A stretch of 64,000 nucleotides of DNA from Tridacna crocea (GCA_943736015.1 OX031065.1:34672427-34736426), one strand, 5' to 3'. Shown: positions 33,705 to 44,169, counted from the stretch's first letter. Translations and numbers: made by a program. Notes: generated by a model from the sequence alone, not told the origin.

Positions 33705-34248
33705 AGGTGGGTATTTAGGTTTTTCACGTCTCACCAAATTAAAAAATATATATATATCACTGAAATTGATATGAAAAAACAATACAAATCATCAATAATT
33801 AAAAATCATAAAATCACACACACACAAAAAATTGATGGTATTCCCTTAAAAGGCTACGTAGCCTCTTAAGCTATTTTTAGATTTCGCGCTAAAAATAAAA
33901 AGAAGCATTGTGGGAACGATAAGTGACTGGCACGTGACTAATGACGCTTAAATTCCATAACATAACAAACATGTAATTATTTTCCATAATGTCTTCTTCA
34001 GACGCTATGTTTGAAGCTTCGTCTGTGTATTTCCGGTATGTAAATGAGAGAGTTGCTCATGTAAAAATAGACCGTGTTTACCGTCAGTGTCAACCTGGGC
34101 TGTAGTAAATCTTTAATTTCTCATGTTGTCGGATGGTTTTCGACTACTTGGGTTTTATGTATGAAAATTATAAGGCTTTGGGAGTTTAAAGATGATTTTT
34201 TGTATTTTTGTAAAATTTTCTTCCCAAATTCTGAAGGGCCACCTTTAA
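33701..34248 (-). mobile_element. TTAA element family F, copy 2
   Basis: Homologous to 29728-30277 in reverse orientation, with TTAA flanks. The ATG of MASEED is ATA here. Confidence 0.8.
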
Positions 34249-34456
34249 ATCCCCTTTTCCCAAAACATGGCACAGAAAGTGCATGTACAATTTACAACCA
34301 AAATGGGCCATGCTCTGTGAAAAGAGAGCTTAATGCATCTGCTAAACATTCAGGGTAGGCTCGGCGAAACATTTCACTTACGGTTAATTTTCTGTATGTC
34401 AAAGGATCATTCTACCTCATTATTTAGTCAGTTGTTTCAAGAAGTTGCTATTATCT

Positions 34457-34644
34457 GAGAGTTCCAGACAAGAGGGAGTGAAGGTATTCTAATTCTGTTA
34501 TTTCTAAAACCCTATGTTGTGGGTACTCATCAGAATTGTCTCGATGAGATGATTCTAATGAGTACCCACAACATAGTGTTTAGTGGATAATAATAAATAT
34601 TTTCAATATTAAAACCTAGATCACTCCCTCTATCTGGAGCTCTG
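34457..34644. mobile_element. Palindromic MITE family D
   Basis: GAGTTCCAGACAAGAGGGAG to CCCTCTATCTGGAGCTCTG. The centre hairpin is TGTTGTGGGTACTCAT with its complement. It ends 4 bp before the 9-bp duplication of the inverted ZAD element. Confidence 0.8.
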
Positions 34645-34656
34645 TATTATGGATCC

Positions 34657-35058
34657 CATCTTCACGAGCCAAGGTTACGATCACTACATGAATCTTCCCT
34701 TAGCTGATTGAGCCTGATTTCGAGATTCCTGTGATGCTCCCTCTATTGGATGCTGGTTATTACCCCCTTTTACATCATATTTTTAATAGCCAATGAAATA
34801 TCATTTTACAAACTGCTTACGAATACACATGAAGTGATAAGCAGACATCCACGTGGGTTTCCATGTTTACCTTATATTAAAAAAGTAGCAACCATATTCT
34901 ATTTTTATCACAGATGAAATGCTACAAGGGATTTCATTTGTTGCAGTTAGAGCTGGCTGCATCAAATGAAAAAGTGTATCAGAGGAATGTAAAAATCAAG
35001 CTCGATCTGCCAAGGGTAGAGTAGCCTAGTGAATCGTCAGCCTTGGCTTGCGAAGATG
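34657..35058 (-). mobile_element. Mutator-like ZAD element, decayed inverted copy (copy 2)
   Basis: Read on the - strand this is homologous to 23240-23791 along its whole length, about 80 percent in the best parts. It has the same ~95-bp TIRs and its own perfect 9-bp flanks TATGGATCC (34648-34656 and 35059-35067). About 130-150 bp covering the ZAD core are deleted, leaving ATG and DVC followed by a frameshifted tail that stops after 15 codons. The splice donor is lost (AAGGTAAG has become AAGGGAAG). Confidence 0.85.
34725..34865 (-). pseudogene. Remnant of ZAD-like exon in inverted element
   Basis: Homologous to 23438-23749 on the opposite strand. The start ATG survives (in AAACATGG), but the second half of the domain is joined out of frame and reaches TAA at once. 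Deletion ends share TGTGC or TGC, suggesting microhomology-mediated loss. Confidence 0.75.
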
Positions 35059-35339
35059 TATGGATCCATAATTATGTGATGACTTGTCTGGTTTGATGTA
35101 TAATGTAGATGCATAAAGCCCTCTTTTGTCATAGCATGGCTCAAATGAATGGTATCCAATACAGGTGCTGATGTTGGCCTTGTTTGATAGGAGCCAAATT
35201 TGTCAATTTTATTGGGTTCTGAAGCAGGTGTTAATTGCACTTGAGTCTGTCAGGGTAGCATCCACTCGTTGATATATGACAGTTTCTTAAACTGTGGTAA
35301 CTTGGCAACCCAGGATCATGGATGTTTTAGTAGCTTTTG

Positions 35340-35571
35340 TTTTACTCCTCTACTAAACAATCCCCGACTTTAATGATCCTGAGGAAGAAGCCTTTTGAAA
35401 ATAGTGTGGGAAAAGGAGAAAATGCTGTTAACCAGCATTTTTCTTCTTTTCCCTCAATGTTTTCTACTCTTCCAAAGTCAAGTTTCAATTTTAGCATCAC
35501 AATAATTGTGTTTTCTGCAAATGTTTTCAATTTGGACAAGCCTAAAATTTTGTCGTATGGTGAAGAGTTAT
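35340..35571 (+). mobile_element. TTAA-MITE family A
   Basis: Arms AATAGTGTGGG / CCCTCAATG slightly mispaired. Right duplication TTAT. Confidence 0.75.
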
Positions 35572-35960
35572 TATTGTAACTGCCTTCGTTCAAAATTCGT
35601 TCAAAATTCGTAGCAATTAGTGCAGTGATATTCATGTCATAATAGTGACAGTTTGTTGAGTTATACCTTTGAACTAGAACATATTAGTTTTTGGATAATT
35701 TAGAAGTAAGTTTATATTTAACTTTTAAAAAGAGCTTGCTTTGAGCAAGACTGTATTGAAGATTTAAAGACTATATTGTAGATTTTGAAAAAAAATATTA
35801 AACACTTTACAGACTACAATCTGATCTTGAATGATTATGATGCAATGATTTGTCTTTGTAAGCTATTTTGGCAAAAAAAGATTCAGTGATGTAATACTTT
35901 CGTTTTTGTCCCAAAATGAAAATATCTATGTTCCATTAGCAGTCTCGGAATGCAATTAGT
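35572..35960. other. Stretch without gene or recognised repeat
   Basis: CGTTCAAAATT is repeated twice near 35586. Nothing else. Confidence 0.4.
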
Positions 35961-36196
35961 TTAACCCTTTACTCCATAGATACTCATTTCTGCGCATTGC
36001 TTGTAGGAGCCTTTGGAAAACATTGTGGCAAAAGGTGAAATTGCTCGTGACGAGCAATTTCACCTTTTGCCACAATGTTTTCTATGCTATCAAAAGGTTT
36101 CATATACACATAAAAAACAGCTTCATCCTTGCTGTTACATGTATTTAGGGTCAATTAGAAATACCATAGAAATGCCTTATGGGGGTAAAGGGTTAA
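35961..36196 (+). mobile_element. TTAA-MITE family B (tandem unit 1)
   Basis: Full length; followed by CTAAACTCACC before the second unit. Confidence 0.9.
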
Positions 36197-36207
36197 CTAA
36201 ACTCACC

Positions 36208-36443
36208 TTAACCCTTTACTCCATAGATACTCATTTTAACGCATTGCTTGTAGGAGCTTTTGGAAAACATTGTGGCAAAAGGTGAAATTGCTCGTGACGA
36301 GCAATTTCACCTTTTGCCAAAATGTTTTCTATGCTATCAAAAGGTGTCATATACACATAAAAAACAGCTTCATCCTTGCTGTTACATGTATTTAGGGTCA
36401 ATTAGAGATACCATAGAAATGCCTTATGGGGGTAAAGGGTTAA
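36208..36443 (+). mobile_element. TTAA-MITE family B (tandem unit 2)
   Basis: Almost identical to the previous copy and followed by the same CTAAACTCACC, so the pair is a 247-bp tandem duplication. Confidence 0.9.
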
Positions 36444-36570
36444 CTAAACTCACCTTAATTAATATTTTTGTAACCACCATACACTACTGCACCCTATATC
36501 AGAATTAAAAAATTATTTGTAAATATTTTGTCCAGGAACTAAATTGTTTTTTTTACTGCTGGTACAAGAT

Positions 36571-37000
36571 CTGGGTCTTTTACTTCACCAAACATTCTCT
36601 TGACCATTCTTTTTCTTTTTCTCAAAGATATTCCAAATTTACAAGTAACACACTTTCTGATTGGCTAAACCAAATGGTTTCAAATTTGGAAAAATCTGGT
36701 CAATAAGACTAAGAATATTCTTAACCCTTTACTAAACAACAAAAACTACTGGTAATACACTTGTCCAAATTGAAAACATTTGCAGACGACAAAATAAATG
36801 TGGGTCAAAAATTTAAATTGAAATTAAAATTTAAATTTGTTTTGGGAAGGGTAGAAAACATTGTGGGAAAAGGAGAAAATGCTGGTTACCAGCATTTTTT
36901 CCTTTTCCTACAATGTTTTCAAAAGGCTTCTTCCTCAGGGTTGTTAAAAGTCAGAATCGTGTGGTAAAGAGTTAAGAATGGTTGGTGAATTACGGACCCT
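36571..37000. mobile_element. Palindromic MITE family C, split by a TTAA-MITE
   Basis: TTCACCAAACATTCTCTTGA at the left, GAATGGTTGGTGAATT at the right. A family A copy sits at the TTAA of ATTCTTAAGAATGG. Confidence 0.8.
36721..36975 (-). mobile_element. TTAA-MITE family A inserted in family C
   Basis: Full length with a short AAATTTAAATTGAAA expansion. Both flanking TTAAs belong to one target site. Confidence 0.92.
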
Positions 37001-37079
37001 GCTGATATAAAAGTACATGTATAGTTAATTAATGAATCAGGACATGTACATATTTCTTTCTTTGTAAAAGTTTTAAAAC

Positions 37080-37305
37080 TTAACCCTTTACCTAATAATC
37101 CCTGATTTTAACCCTGAGAAGTCTTTTGAAAACAATGTTGGAAAAGTAAAAAAAAATGCTGGTAACCAGCATTTTATCCTCTTCTCGCCATGTTTATCTA
37201 GCCTTCTGGAAACAAAATTCATTTTCTGAGTTAAGTTTATTTTGTAGTCTGGAAGTGCTTCCAATTTGGACCAGTCTAAAATTTAATTGGTTGGTTAAGG
37301 GTTAA
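37080..37305 (+). mobile_element. TTAA-MITE family A
   Basis: Last full copy before the first recognised RREB1 exon; a hairpin scrap follows at 37355-37390. Confidence 0.75.
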
Positions 37306-37507
37306 GCATATTGAACAGACTTTATGTATCATAGATATCACACTTCAAATAACACCATGGGAAAAGGAGAAAACGATTGTTACCAGGATCTTTCATTGAA
37401 CACACAGGATTATAATGGTAAAAGGTTTGAAAAAAACAATAATATTTGGTTCATAGGTGCATATGAATTTATCATATTTATGAATATTTTCTTTTTTTTA
37501 TCGGCAG

Positions 37508-37709
37508 ATTTTACCAATATCTGATGAAAACGGGGAGAAGTTTATCTGCCCAGTTTGTAACTGTTCATTGCTGACTCTGCATGATCTCACAGTCCATATT
37601 CGGTCCCACAACACCCCAGCCTCTGGTACCCAGTCCAATACCTGTAAAATTTGTGCCAAAGTTCTCAGTTCTCAGAGCTCATTGGATCGACACATGCTTG
37701 TACATTCAG
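37508..37709 (+). CDS. RREB1: RREB1 coding exon: zinc fingers 1-2
   Basis: The acceptor is TCGGCAG|ATT, phase 0, and the donor is TTCAG|GTGAG, phase 1. It encodes 67 residues with two C2H2 fingers, CPVCNCSLLTLHDLTVHIRSH and CKICAKVLSSQSSLDRHMLVH (last residues of each trimmed here by the split at the exon end). These equal the first two fingers of vertebrate RREB1, where SSLDRHMLVHSGERP is almost unchanged. There is no methionine before the first finger, so the exon is internal. The acceptor tract is a T-rich run after a fragment of TTAA MITE. Confidence 0.95.
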
Positions 37710-37766
37710 GTGAGAAAAGTTGAAATGTCAGAATATATTAGAAATGTATAGTTATGCATCTTACAG

Positions 37767-37995
37767 TTAACCCATTACCAAAAGACAATATTTTAGACAG
37801 GTCCAAATTGAAAGCATTTGGAGACAACAAAATTAAAGTGACTGAAAATTTGAAATTTGCTTTGTGAAGAGTAGAAAACATTGTGGGAAAAGGAGAAAAT
37901 GCTGGTTACCAGCATTTTCTCCTTTTCCCACAATGTTTTCTAAAGGCTTCTTTCTCATGGGCGTCAAAAGTAGGGATTGTGTGGTAATGGGTTAA
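37767..37995 (-). mobile_element. TTAA-MITE family A
   Basis: Intronic, 58 nt after the donor of exon 37508-37709. Near consensus. Confidence 0.9.
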
Positions 37996-38081
37996 TTGAG
38001 TATCTCAAAGTTTGAATTTATTGAGAGTTAAAACAGAAAAGGGAATTGCAAATGTACTGAAATCTTGATCAAACATTACTC

Positions 38082-38424
38082 TTAACTTTTTACCAAACAA
38101 CAAATTTATAGACGGGTCCAAATTCCAAAATCCAAGACTGGTCCAAACTGAAAGCATTTGCAGATGACAAAATGAATGCGTCTGAAAAATCAAAATTTGA
38201 TTTGGGAAGGTTTACCCTTTACCAAAAAATCATTGGTTTTTATACCCCTGAGATAGAAGACTACTGAAAACAATTTGTGGGAAATGGAGAAAATGCTGGT
38301 AAACACAATGTTTTCTACCCTGCTGGAAATTAATTTCAATTTTTGAGTTACATTTGTTATGTCGTATGCAAGTGCTTTCAATTTGGATTTGTTTAGAATT
38401 TTGTCATTTGGTAAAGAGTTTTAA
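38082..38424. mobile_element. TTAA-MITE family A, mirror-type hybrid
   Basis: Left part of a - copy (to about 38210) fused to a + copy with a left end starting CCCTTTACCAAAAAATC. Both outer ends are of the right-hand type. Confidence 0.65.
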
Positions 38425-38444
38425 CTGGCTTTTCATGTATCAAC

Positions 38445-38546
38445 CTTTTATCACTTGATAACTAGTTTTATTGACCTTAGAGAAAAGAGCTTTCTGACAT
38501 TGTTTGATAAGAAGAAACTGCTGGCAAAATGCATTTTCTTCTATTA
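38445..38546 (+). mobile_element. TTAA-MITE family A, fragment
   Basis: Diverged left half and hairpin, cut by the next copy. Confidence 0.4.
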
Positions 38547-38767
38547 ACTCTTTACCACACAATCCCGACTTTTATCGACCCTGAGAAAGAAACCTGTTGA
38601 AACCATTGTGAGAAAAGGAGAAAATGCTGGTAACCAGCATTTTTTCCGTCCACAATGTTTTCTACCCTTCCCAAACCAAAGTTCAATTCTCGCCACATTC
38701 ATTTTGTCATCTGCAAATGCTTTCAGTTTGGACCAGTCTTGGATTTTGTTGTTTGGTAACAAGTTAA
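38544..38767 (+). mobile_element. TTAA-MITE family A
   Basis: Full length; right arm shortened (TTTTTTCCGTCCACAATG). Confidence 0.85.
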
Positions 38768-38792
38768 TTTAATTTCCGTCCTGTTAGGATCA

Positions 38793-39021
38793 TTAACTCT
38801 TTACCACACGACAAAATTTTAGACTGGTTCAAATTGAAAGCATTTGCAGACGACAAAATAAAATTGACTGAAAAATTGAAATTTGTTCTGGGAAGGGTAG
38901 AAAACATTGTGGGAAAAGGAGAAAATGCTGGTAACCAGCATTTTCTCCTTTTCCCACATTGTTTTCAAAGGCTTTCATTTTCAGGGTAGTTAAAAGTCGG
39001 GATTGTGTGGTAAAGAGTTAA
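38793..39021 (-). mobile_element. TTAA-MITE family A
   Basis: Near consensus; ends 86 nt before exon 39108. Confidence 0.9.
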
Positions 39022-39107
39022 CCTGTCATCTGCAATTGCTTTTTAAAATTCCAAATATTTCTTTGTTATAGTAGCATGTTGATATATCTTTTTATATCTA
39101 ATTACAG

Positions 39108-39583
39108 GGGAGAGACCTTTTGTTTGTAAAGTATGCAACATGTCTTTCACAACCAATGGGAACATGCATAGACATGCACGCATTCATACCAAAGAAGAAA
39201 ATATGAACGCCCTTGGCAGCAGCCAGGCTAACAAATTCCAAATGCGGAGAAGTAAAACAGCATGGCGTCAACGTCTTGGTCAATACCTGACCCAGAATAA
39301 CAGTCCTGTTGCTGACCGTATAAAGCCCTTATCGTCTCAGGAATTACTTCAAACATTACCCAATCACTCTCAACGATCTTTGTTTGGACGTCCCACAGAA
39401 AATCTCCCATCTATGGTGCCAAATTTAAAGCGACAGTATAGCAATGGACCAGACTCAAGTCCTGATTGGTCAATTCCATTTAAACGACAATCACTAGAAA
39501 ATAATAATGATATCTATAAGACATATAACTACACTCTCAACACGTGTAAAGAGGAGGAACCAGAACAGATTAAACAAGAAGTG
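39108..39583 (+). CDS. RREB1: RREB1 coding exon: zinc finger 3 and basic linker
   Basis: The acceptor is ATTACAG|GGG and the donor AGTG|GTGAGT, leaving phase 0. The exon completes the HSGERPF linker and encodes finger 3 ([21 protein letters not shown]), which is nearly identical to the third finger of human RREB1. The remaining 125 residues are low in structure and rich in S, N, Q and R, with the basic patches [11 protein letters not shown] and FKRQS and a terminal [11 protein letters not shown] that contains a SUMO-type motif (IKQE). In vertebrates the same position holds a basic, NLS-like linker. Confidence 0.95.
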
Positions 39584-39621
39584 GTGAGTTATTTTATTGC
39601 TAATTTGTAAAGTTCTTAAAT

Positions 39622-39690
39622 CTTGACCAAACAACAGATTTTAGGATTGTTCTAATTGAAAGCATTAGCAGACTACAAAGAAAAGTTGCG
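39622..39690 (-). mobile_element. TTAA-MITE family A, end fragment
   Basis: ACCAAACAACAGATTTTAGG and GAAAGCATTAGCAGAC only. Confidence 0.4.
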
Positions 39691-39817
39691 GACTGTTCTG
39701 TATTGTGAAAGCATTTACAGATGACTGATCAAATGTTGCTCAAAGGAATGCCTCGTGTTCATCAGTGAGAGAGGAATTAATCCTGTTGCAATCATTAGTC
39801 CTGGGCTGGGAATTCAT

Positions 39818-40045
39818 ATACTCTTTACCAAATGACAAAATTTTAGATTGGTCCAAATTGAAAGCATTGGCAGACAACAAAATAAAGTGACTGAAATTTT
39901 GCAATTTCTTTTAGGAAGGGAAGAAAACATTGTGCAGAAAAGGAGAAAATGTTGGTTACCAGCATTTTCTCTTTTTCCCAAGATGTTTTCTAAAGGCTTC
40001 TTTCTCAGGGGTGTCAAAAGTAGGGATTGTGTGGTAATGGGTTAA
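39818..40045 (-). mobile_element. TTAA-MITE family A
   Basis: Full length; left duplication ATATA. Confidence 0.8.
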
Positions 40046-40123
40046 ACCATTGACCCCGTTAGTCTCAAGAACTGCGTGCTACAGAATAGTGGAATTCGAG
40101 AGGTGTATGCGTCGGGCATTATA

Positions 40124-40354
40124 CATTACCAGATTACCGAACAACATTTATTTTAGGGTTGGACAATTTGAAAAAGTTGCAGACGACAAAATAAAAGTGA
40201 CTGAAAAATTGGAATTTGTTTTGTGAAGAGTAGAAAACATTGTGTGAAAAGGAGAAAATGCTGGTTACCAGCATTTTCTCATTTTCCCACAAATTTTTTT
40301 CAAAAGCCTCTATCCTCAGGGTTGTTAAAAGTTGGGATTGTGTGGTAGAGTTAA
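40124..40354 (-). mobile_element. TTAA-MITE family A
   Basis: Full length. A second copy of its last 60 bp follows at 40355-40415, ending 62 nt before exon 40478. Confidence 0.75.
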
Positions 40355-40477
40355 TTTTCTCCTTTTCACACAATGTTTTCAAAAGCCTGTATCCTTGGCG
40401 TCGTGTGGTAGAGTTGATACATGTGCCTATTTAAGTCAAAACAGGTCTTACCACTTTTACGTTTTACAATATTTCAG

Positions 40478-41630
40478 CCTGAAGAAACAGAAAGTAAGAC
40501 AGATAAGGATGTTCTTCATTGTCCAGTTTGTTCCAAAACATTCCTGTGTAAAAATGGCCTAGAAAATCATCTAGAAACTCATCCAGACTTTGTCTGTCAT
40601 TGTAGCATATGTAATCTCACTTTTGAAAACCCGAGAAAACTCCGAGTTCATCGATTAATCGCTCACTCCGATGTCAGCAAGGAAGATTCATCGAAAGGTG
40701 ACAGTGAGAATGACGATGACATTGAAATTGGTTTTCATGATCTCAGTTTTGTGGATTTTTCCGTAGACAAATTTCCTCTGATTGCTAAGCATTATTTTGA
40801 GGAAAATGCTCGGATACCTAGCAGTGTATATCTGAACTTTACCTGTAAAAAATGCTCAAAAGCATTTCCATGTGAAACAAGCCTCTACCTTCATTCTTTC
40901 TCTCACACCAAGGATAAATCAACCCAGTGTCCTATCTGTGAGTCTGACTACACATCAAGTGCCGAGCTGCATAACCATATGCTCAAACATTTGGCTGACA
41001 GGGCTTTTGAAGAAATCCGTCCATCCAGTAAAAATGAGAAAGGAGACAATGATGTAATGCCCGACAGTCTCCTGAAGCATGACTTTCTTGCAATGTTTGG
41101 GTTGAAAGAGGAAGAAAATAGATCTGACATGAAACCTGTTACTCAACAACCAAAGAAAGAGCAATCAAAATCCAGTAAATCATCTGAAAAGAAAATAAAC
41201 AATGAATATTTCTCAAAGTTAGGACAAATATTTGGGGCTGGTCTGCCACCATTGTTCAGTCAGCTTCCTTTCTTCCCACCAGGTTATCAACCAACATTAG
41301 ATGACTTTCATAAGATGCTCCAGATAGCCACCAACATGACATCTTTACCAAGTATGGGTCCTGGATTGTTGATGAAGGGTCTGCCAGGTGCTGGTGGTCC
41401 CTCCCCATCAAAATTACCCTCTGAATCCAAATCTCTTAATGATGACCCACCAAAAACATCACCTCTTCCTGCCCATTCTAAAAGTGGAAAGAGGGCAAGT
41501 TTGTTATCCTCACCCAAACTGGAAGATCGACAATCACTCAGTGGACCTGAGAAAGAGATCAACGACATTAAGTTGCAGAACACTCACCCCTGGCCTTGCA
41601 GTTCCTTCACCAGCTATAAGTCTTTAGAAG
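40478..41630 (+). CDS. RREB1: RREB1 coding exon: zinc fingers 4-7 and start of degenerate finger 8
   Basis: The acceptor is TATTTCAG|CCT (phase 0) and the donor TAGAAG|GTATGC (phase 1). Four C2H2 fingers are visible (CPVCSKTF..., CSICNLTF..., CKKCSKAF..., CPICESDY...). Between the second and third lies the block IGFHDLSFVDFSVDKFP, a diagnostic RREB1 segment (human reads GFHDLGFTDFS). A ~200-residue linker follows, rich in P, S, L and K, with FLAMFGLKEE matching the human FLALLGLQ motif. The last residues start finger 8, whose second cysteine is missing (WPCSSFTSYKSLE). An unspliced transcript would stop 18 codons into the intron. Confidence 0.95.
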
Positions 41631-41689
41631 GTATGCATAATTATAATGAATTTTTGCTTTCTCAGACTTCAGCCTTGACCTTATAACAG

Positions 41690-41890
41690 AATTGTGTAAT
41701 CTACCAAATTACACAGTTTGCATATGACATAGTGTATAGTTCTAATGATGACTTTCTGTCTTTGATAGTTCAGGAAATATTGTGGGAAAAGGAGAAAATG
41801 CTGGTTACCAGTATTTTCTCTTTTTCCCACATTATTTTCAAAACCCTTTTACATGAGGTTATTTAAACCTGGTATTGTGTAGGAAATTAC
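41690..41890 (-). mobile_element. TTAA-MITE family A, degenerate
   Basis: Starts 60 nt after the donor of exon 40478-41630. Hairpin intact. Confidence 0.55.
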
Positions 41891-42009
41891 CATATTATCA
41901 GTATTTGATATGCTCTTGTTGGTTGAAAACTACTGAAAATATTGATTGAAAATAGGGCAGTTACTAAAGACAAGCAATTGCACTGTCACAACGTTTTCCA
42001 TTCAATTCT

Positions 42010-42238
42010 TTAAACCATTACCACAGATTCCCTACTTTTGACAACCCTGAGAATGAAGCCTTTAGAAAACATTGAGGGAAAAGGAGAAAATGCTGGTAAC
42101 CAGCATTTTCTCCTTTTCTCACAATGTTATGTACCCTTCACAAAACAAATTTCAAATTTTTAGTCACTTTTATTTTGTCGTCTGCAAATGCTTTCCATTT
42201 GGACAAGCCTAAAATATTGTCATTTGGTAATGACTTAA
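42010..42238 (+). mobile_element. TTAA-MITE family A
   Basis: Full length, both TTAA present. Confidence 0.85.
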
Positions 42239-42494
42239 GCATTAATAAATTACAAAATTCTTGACTAAACTGAACTCAAAGCATTAATAAATTACAAAAT
42301 TCTAGACTAAACTGAACTCAAAGCATTAGCAGACAACATATAGAGTTTTGCTAAAATGAGGATTCTATGCGTGATAGGATAGAAAACGTTGCAAGAAAAG
42401 GCTGGTTACAAGCATCTTCTTGCTTTCTTACAATGTTTAAAGAGGCTTCTTCCCTAGGGGTGTTAAAATTTGAGGTTGTGTGGTAAACAGTTAA
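42239..42494 (-). mobile_element. TTAA-MITE family A with 42-bp duplication
   Basis: Follows the preceding TTAA directly. Its left part is duplicated (42239-42280 and 42281-42322, one mismatch). Confidence 0.7.
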
Positions 42495-42621
42495 TAGCTT
42501 TTTTTGTTTTTGGTAGACATTTTTTCTTCGTTTTATTTGAAGTCAATCTCATTTTTGAATTTTGAACGATTCTTTATGTACGAATTTGTTCGTAAACTTG
42601 GAATTCAAGCTAGAAACTCCT

Positions 42622-42841
42622 TTAACCCTTTACTCCATAGATACTCATTTCTACTCATTGCTTGTAGGAGCCTTTGGAAAACATTGTGGCAAAAGGTGAA
42701 ATTGCTCGTGACGAGCAATTTCAACTTTTGCCACAATGTTTTCTATGCTATCAAAAGGTGTCATATACACATAAGGAACAGCTTTATCCTTGCTGTTGTT
42801 TAGGGTCAATTAGAGATACCATAGAAATGCATTATAGGGTA
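42622..42841 (+). mobile_element. TTAA-MITE family B, right end eroded
   Basis: Ends ATTATAGGGTATGC instead of GGGGTAAAGGGTTAA. Confidence 0.85.
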
Positions 42842-42924
42842 TGCTTTGTAAATGCAATCGAGATTATTAGCCTTTGCCAGTGCTCATTATACTTAAGTCC
42901 CCAAAACAACTTAGTTCCTACTCA

Positions 42925-43034
42925 AAGCTCGGCTGGGTACAGCTCAGTGGTTAGGGTATCTGACTCGTGACCTGGAATTTGTGGGTTTGATACCAAGTTG
43001 CCGTAACTTCTTTTGTGGTGACATCAACGCTCTG
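42925..43034 (+). repeat. tRNA-derived SINE head
   Basis: CAGCTCAGTGGTTAGGG (box A) and GGGTTTGATACC (box B) about 40 bp apart, joined to a MITE fragment. Confidence 0.55.
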
Positions 43035-43215
43035 AAAGACTGATTTTGAAAATATTGTGGGAAAAGGGGAAAATGCCTGTAACCAGCATTTTCCCCTTTT
43101 CCCACTATGTTTTCTTCACTTTCTAGTAGAAATTTTAGCTTTTTAGTCTCATTCTTTTTGTTGTCTGCAAACACTGTTAATTTGGACTAAAATTTTGTCA
43201 TTTGGTAAAGTGTTA
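43035..43215 (+). mobile_element. TTAA-MITE family A, left end missing
   Basis: Hairpin with paired change AAAAGGGGAAAATG / CATTTTCCCCTTTT. Confidence 0.7.
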
Positions 43216-43619
43216 CGCATTTGTAGGTGCAGGTTTGTTTACAAATTTTACTTATTGCAGCCCATAGAGAAAAGAGAGTAAGTTTCACCAAAATATCTGT
43301 ACTCCATAACACAAAATTAGAAAACAAGTATACACCTTTGCTAAATAGTTTTGAACATCTGCAGACCTTCTGAATTTGAAAGAATCTTAAATCTGTTGGT
43401 TTTTGAAAGTGTGAAAGGTCATCTGTCTATTTTTATCTTTTACAAGAGATTTGGAAACAAAGTTTTTTTCATATTATTGTTCGAGGAGTCATTTAAAAAA
43501 GAAAAACAGAATTGTAACAATCTTATTTGAAAAAAAAACATGTAAAGTACAATTGTTAATATTTTCCCATCATTTTATTGTTGTGAATGAATTAGGATTC
43601 CAAATACACTATAGAGACT
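43216..43619. other. Intronic stretch, no clear feature
   Basis: Weak MITE-like traces at 43300-43410 only. Confidence 0.35.
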
Positions 43620-43849
43620 TTAACTCATTACCAAACGACAATATTTTAGGTTTGTCCAAATCAAAAGCATTTGCAGACGACAATATGAAAGTGACTGAAA
43701 ATTTGAAATTTGTTTTGTGAAGGGTAGAAAACATTGTGGGAAAAGGAGAAAATGCTAGTTACCAGCATTTTCTCCTTTACCCACAATGTTTTTTAAACGA
43801 TTTTTCAGGGGTGTCACAAGCAGGGAATGTGTGGTAACGAATGGGTTAA
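43620..43849 (-). mobile_element. TTAA-MITE family A
   Basis: Full length. Confidence 0.85.
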
Positions 43850-44169
43850 CAAAAAATAGGGTGTTCAAGGATGCTTTTGTTCATACACATGTTTTGTGTA
43901 GTCTGATCTTGATCTACACTGGATACATAAATATCTAAAGTTGATAGGTGCTTTATAGTTAAGTAATGTTTGTTATGGAGGACAGAATAGCTGGTTTTGT
44001 AAGGTATGTTGTTCTTGACTTGCAATATCTTTTCTTTAAGTACATGCACCGAATAAAGTGCATCATTCGCTGTTGAATGAATATGTGTAGTTGATATATT
44101 GTTAAACGTATATAGCATTATCTAAAGTCTGTTAAAATGAGTGGCTTTGTATCCTGTTAAGATTCAAAT

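Noticed and set aside
37355-37507. Start codon for RREB1 just upstream of exon 37508
   Set aside because: The frame entering 37508 has no methionine after the last stop that would not require reading through the acceptor; a spliced upstream exon is more likely.
41308-41583. - strand open frame rich in G, S and P
   Set aside because: Complement of the proline-rich RREB1 linker.
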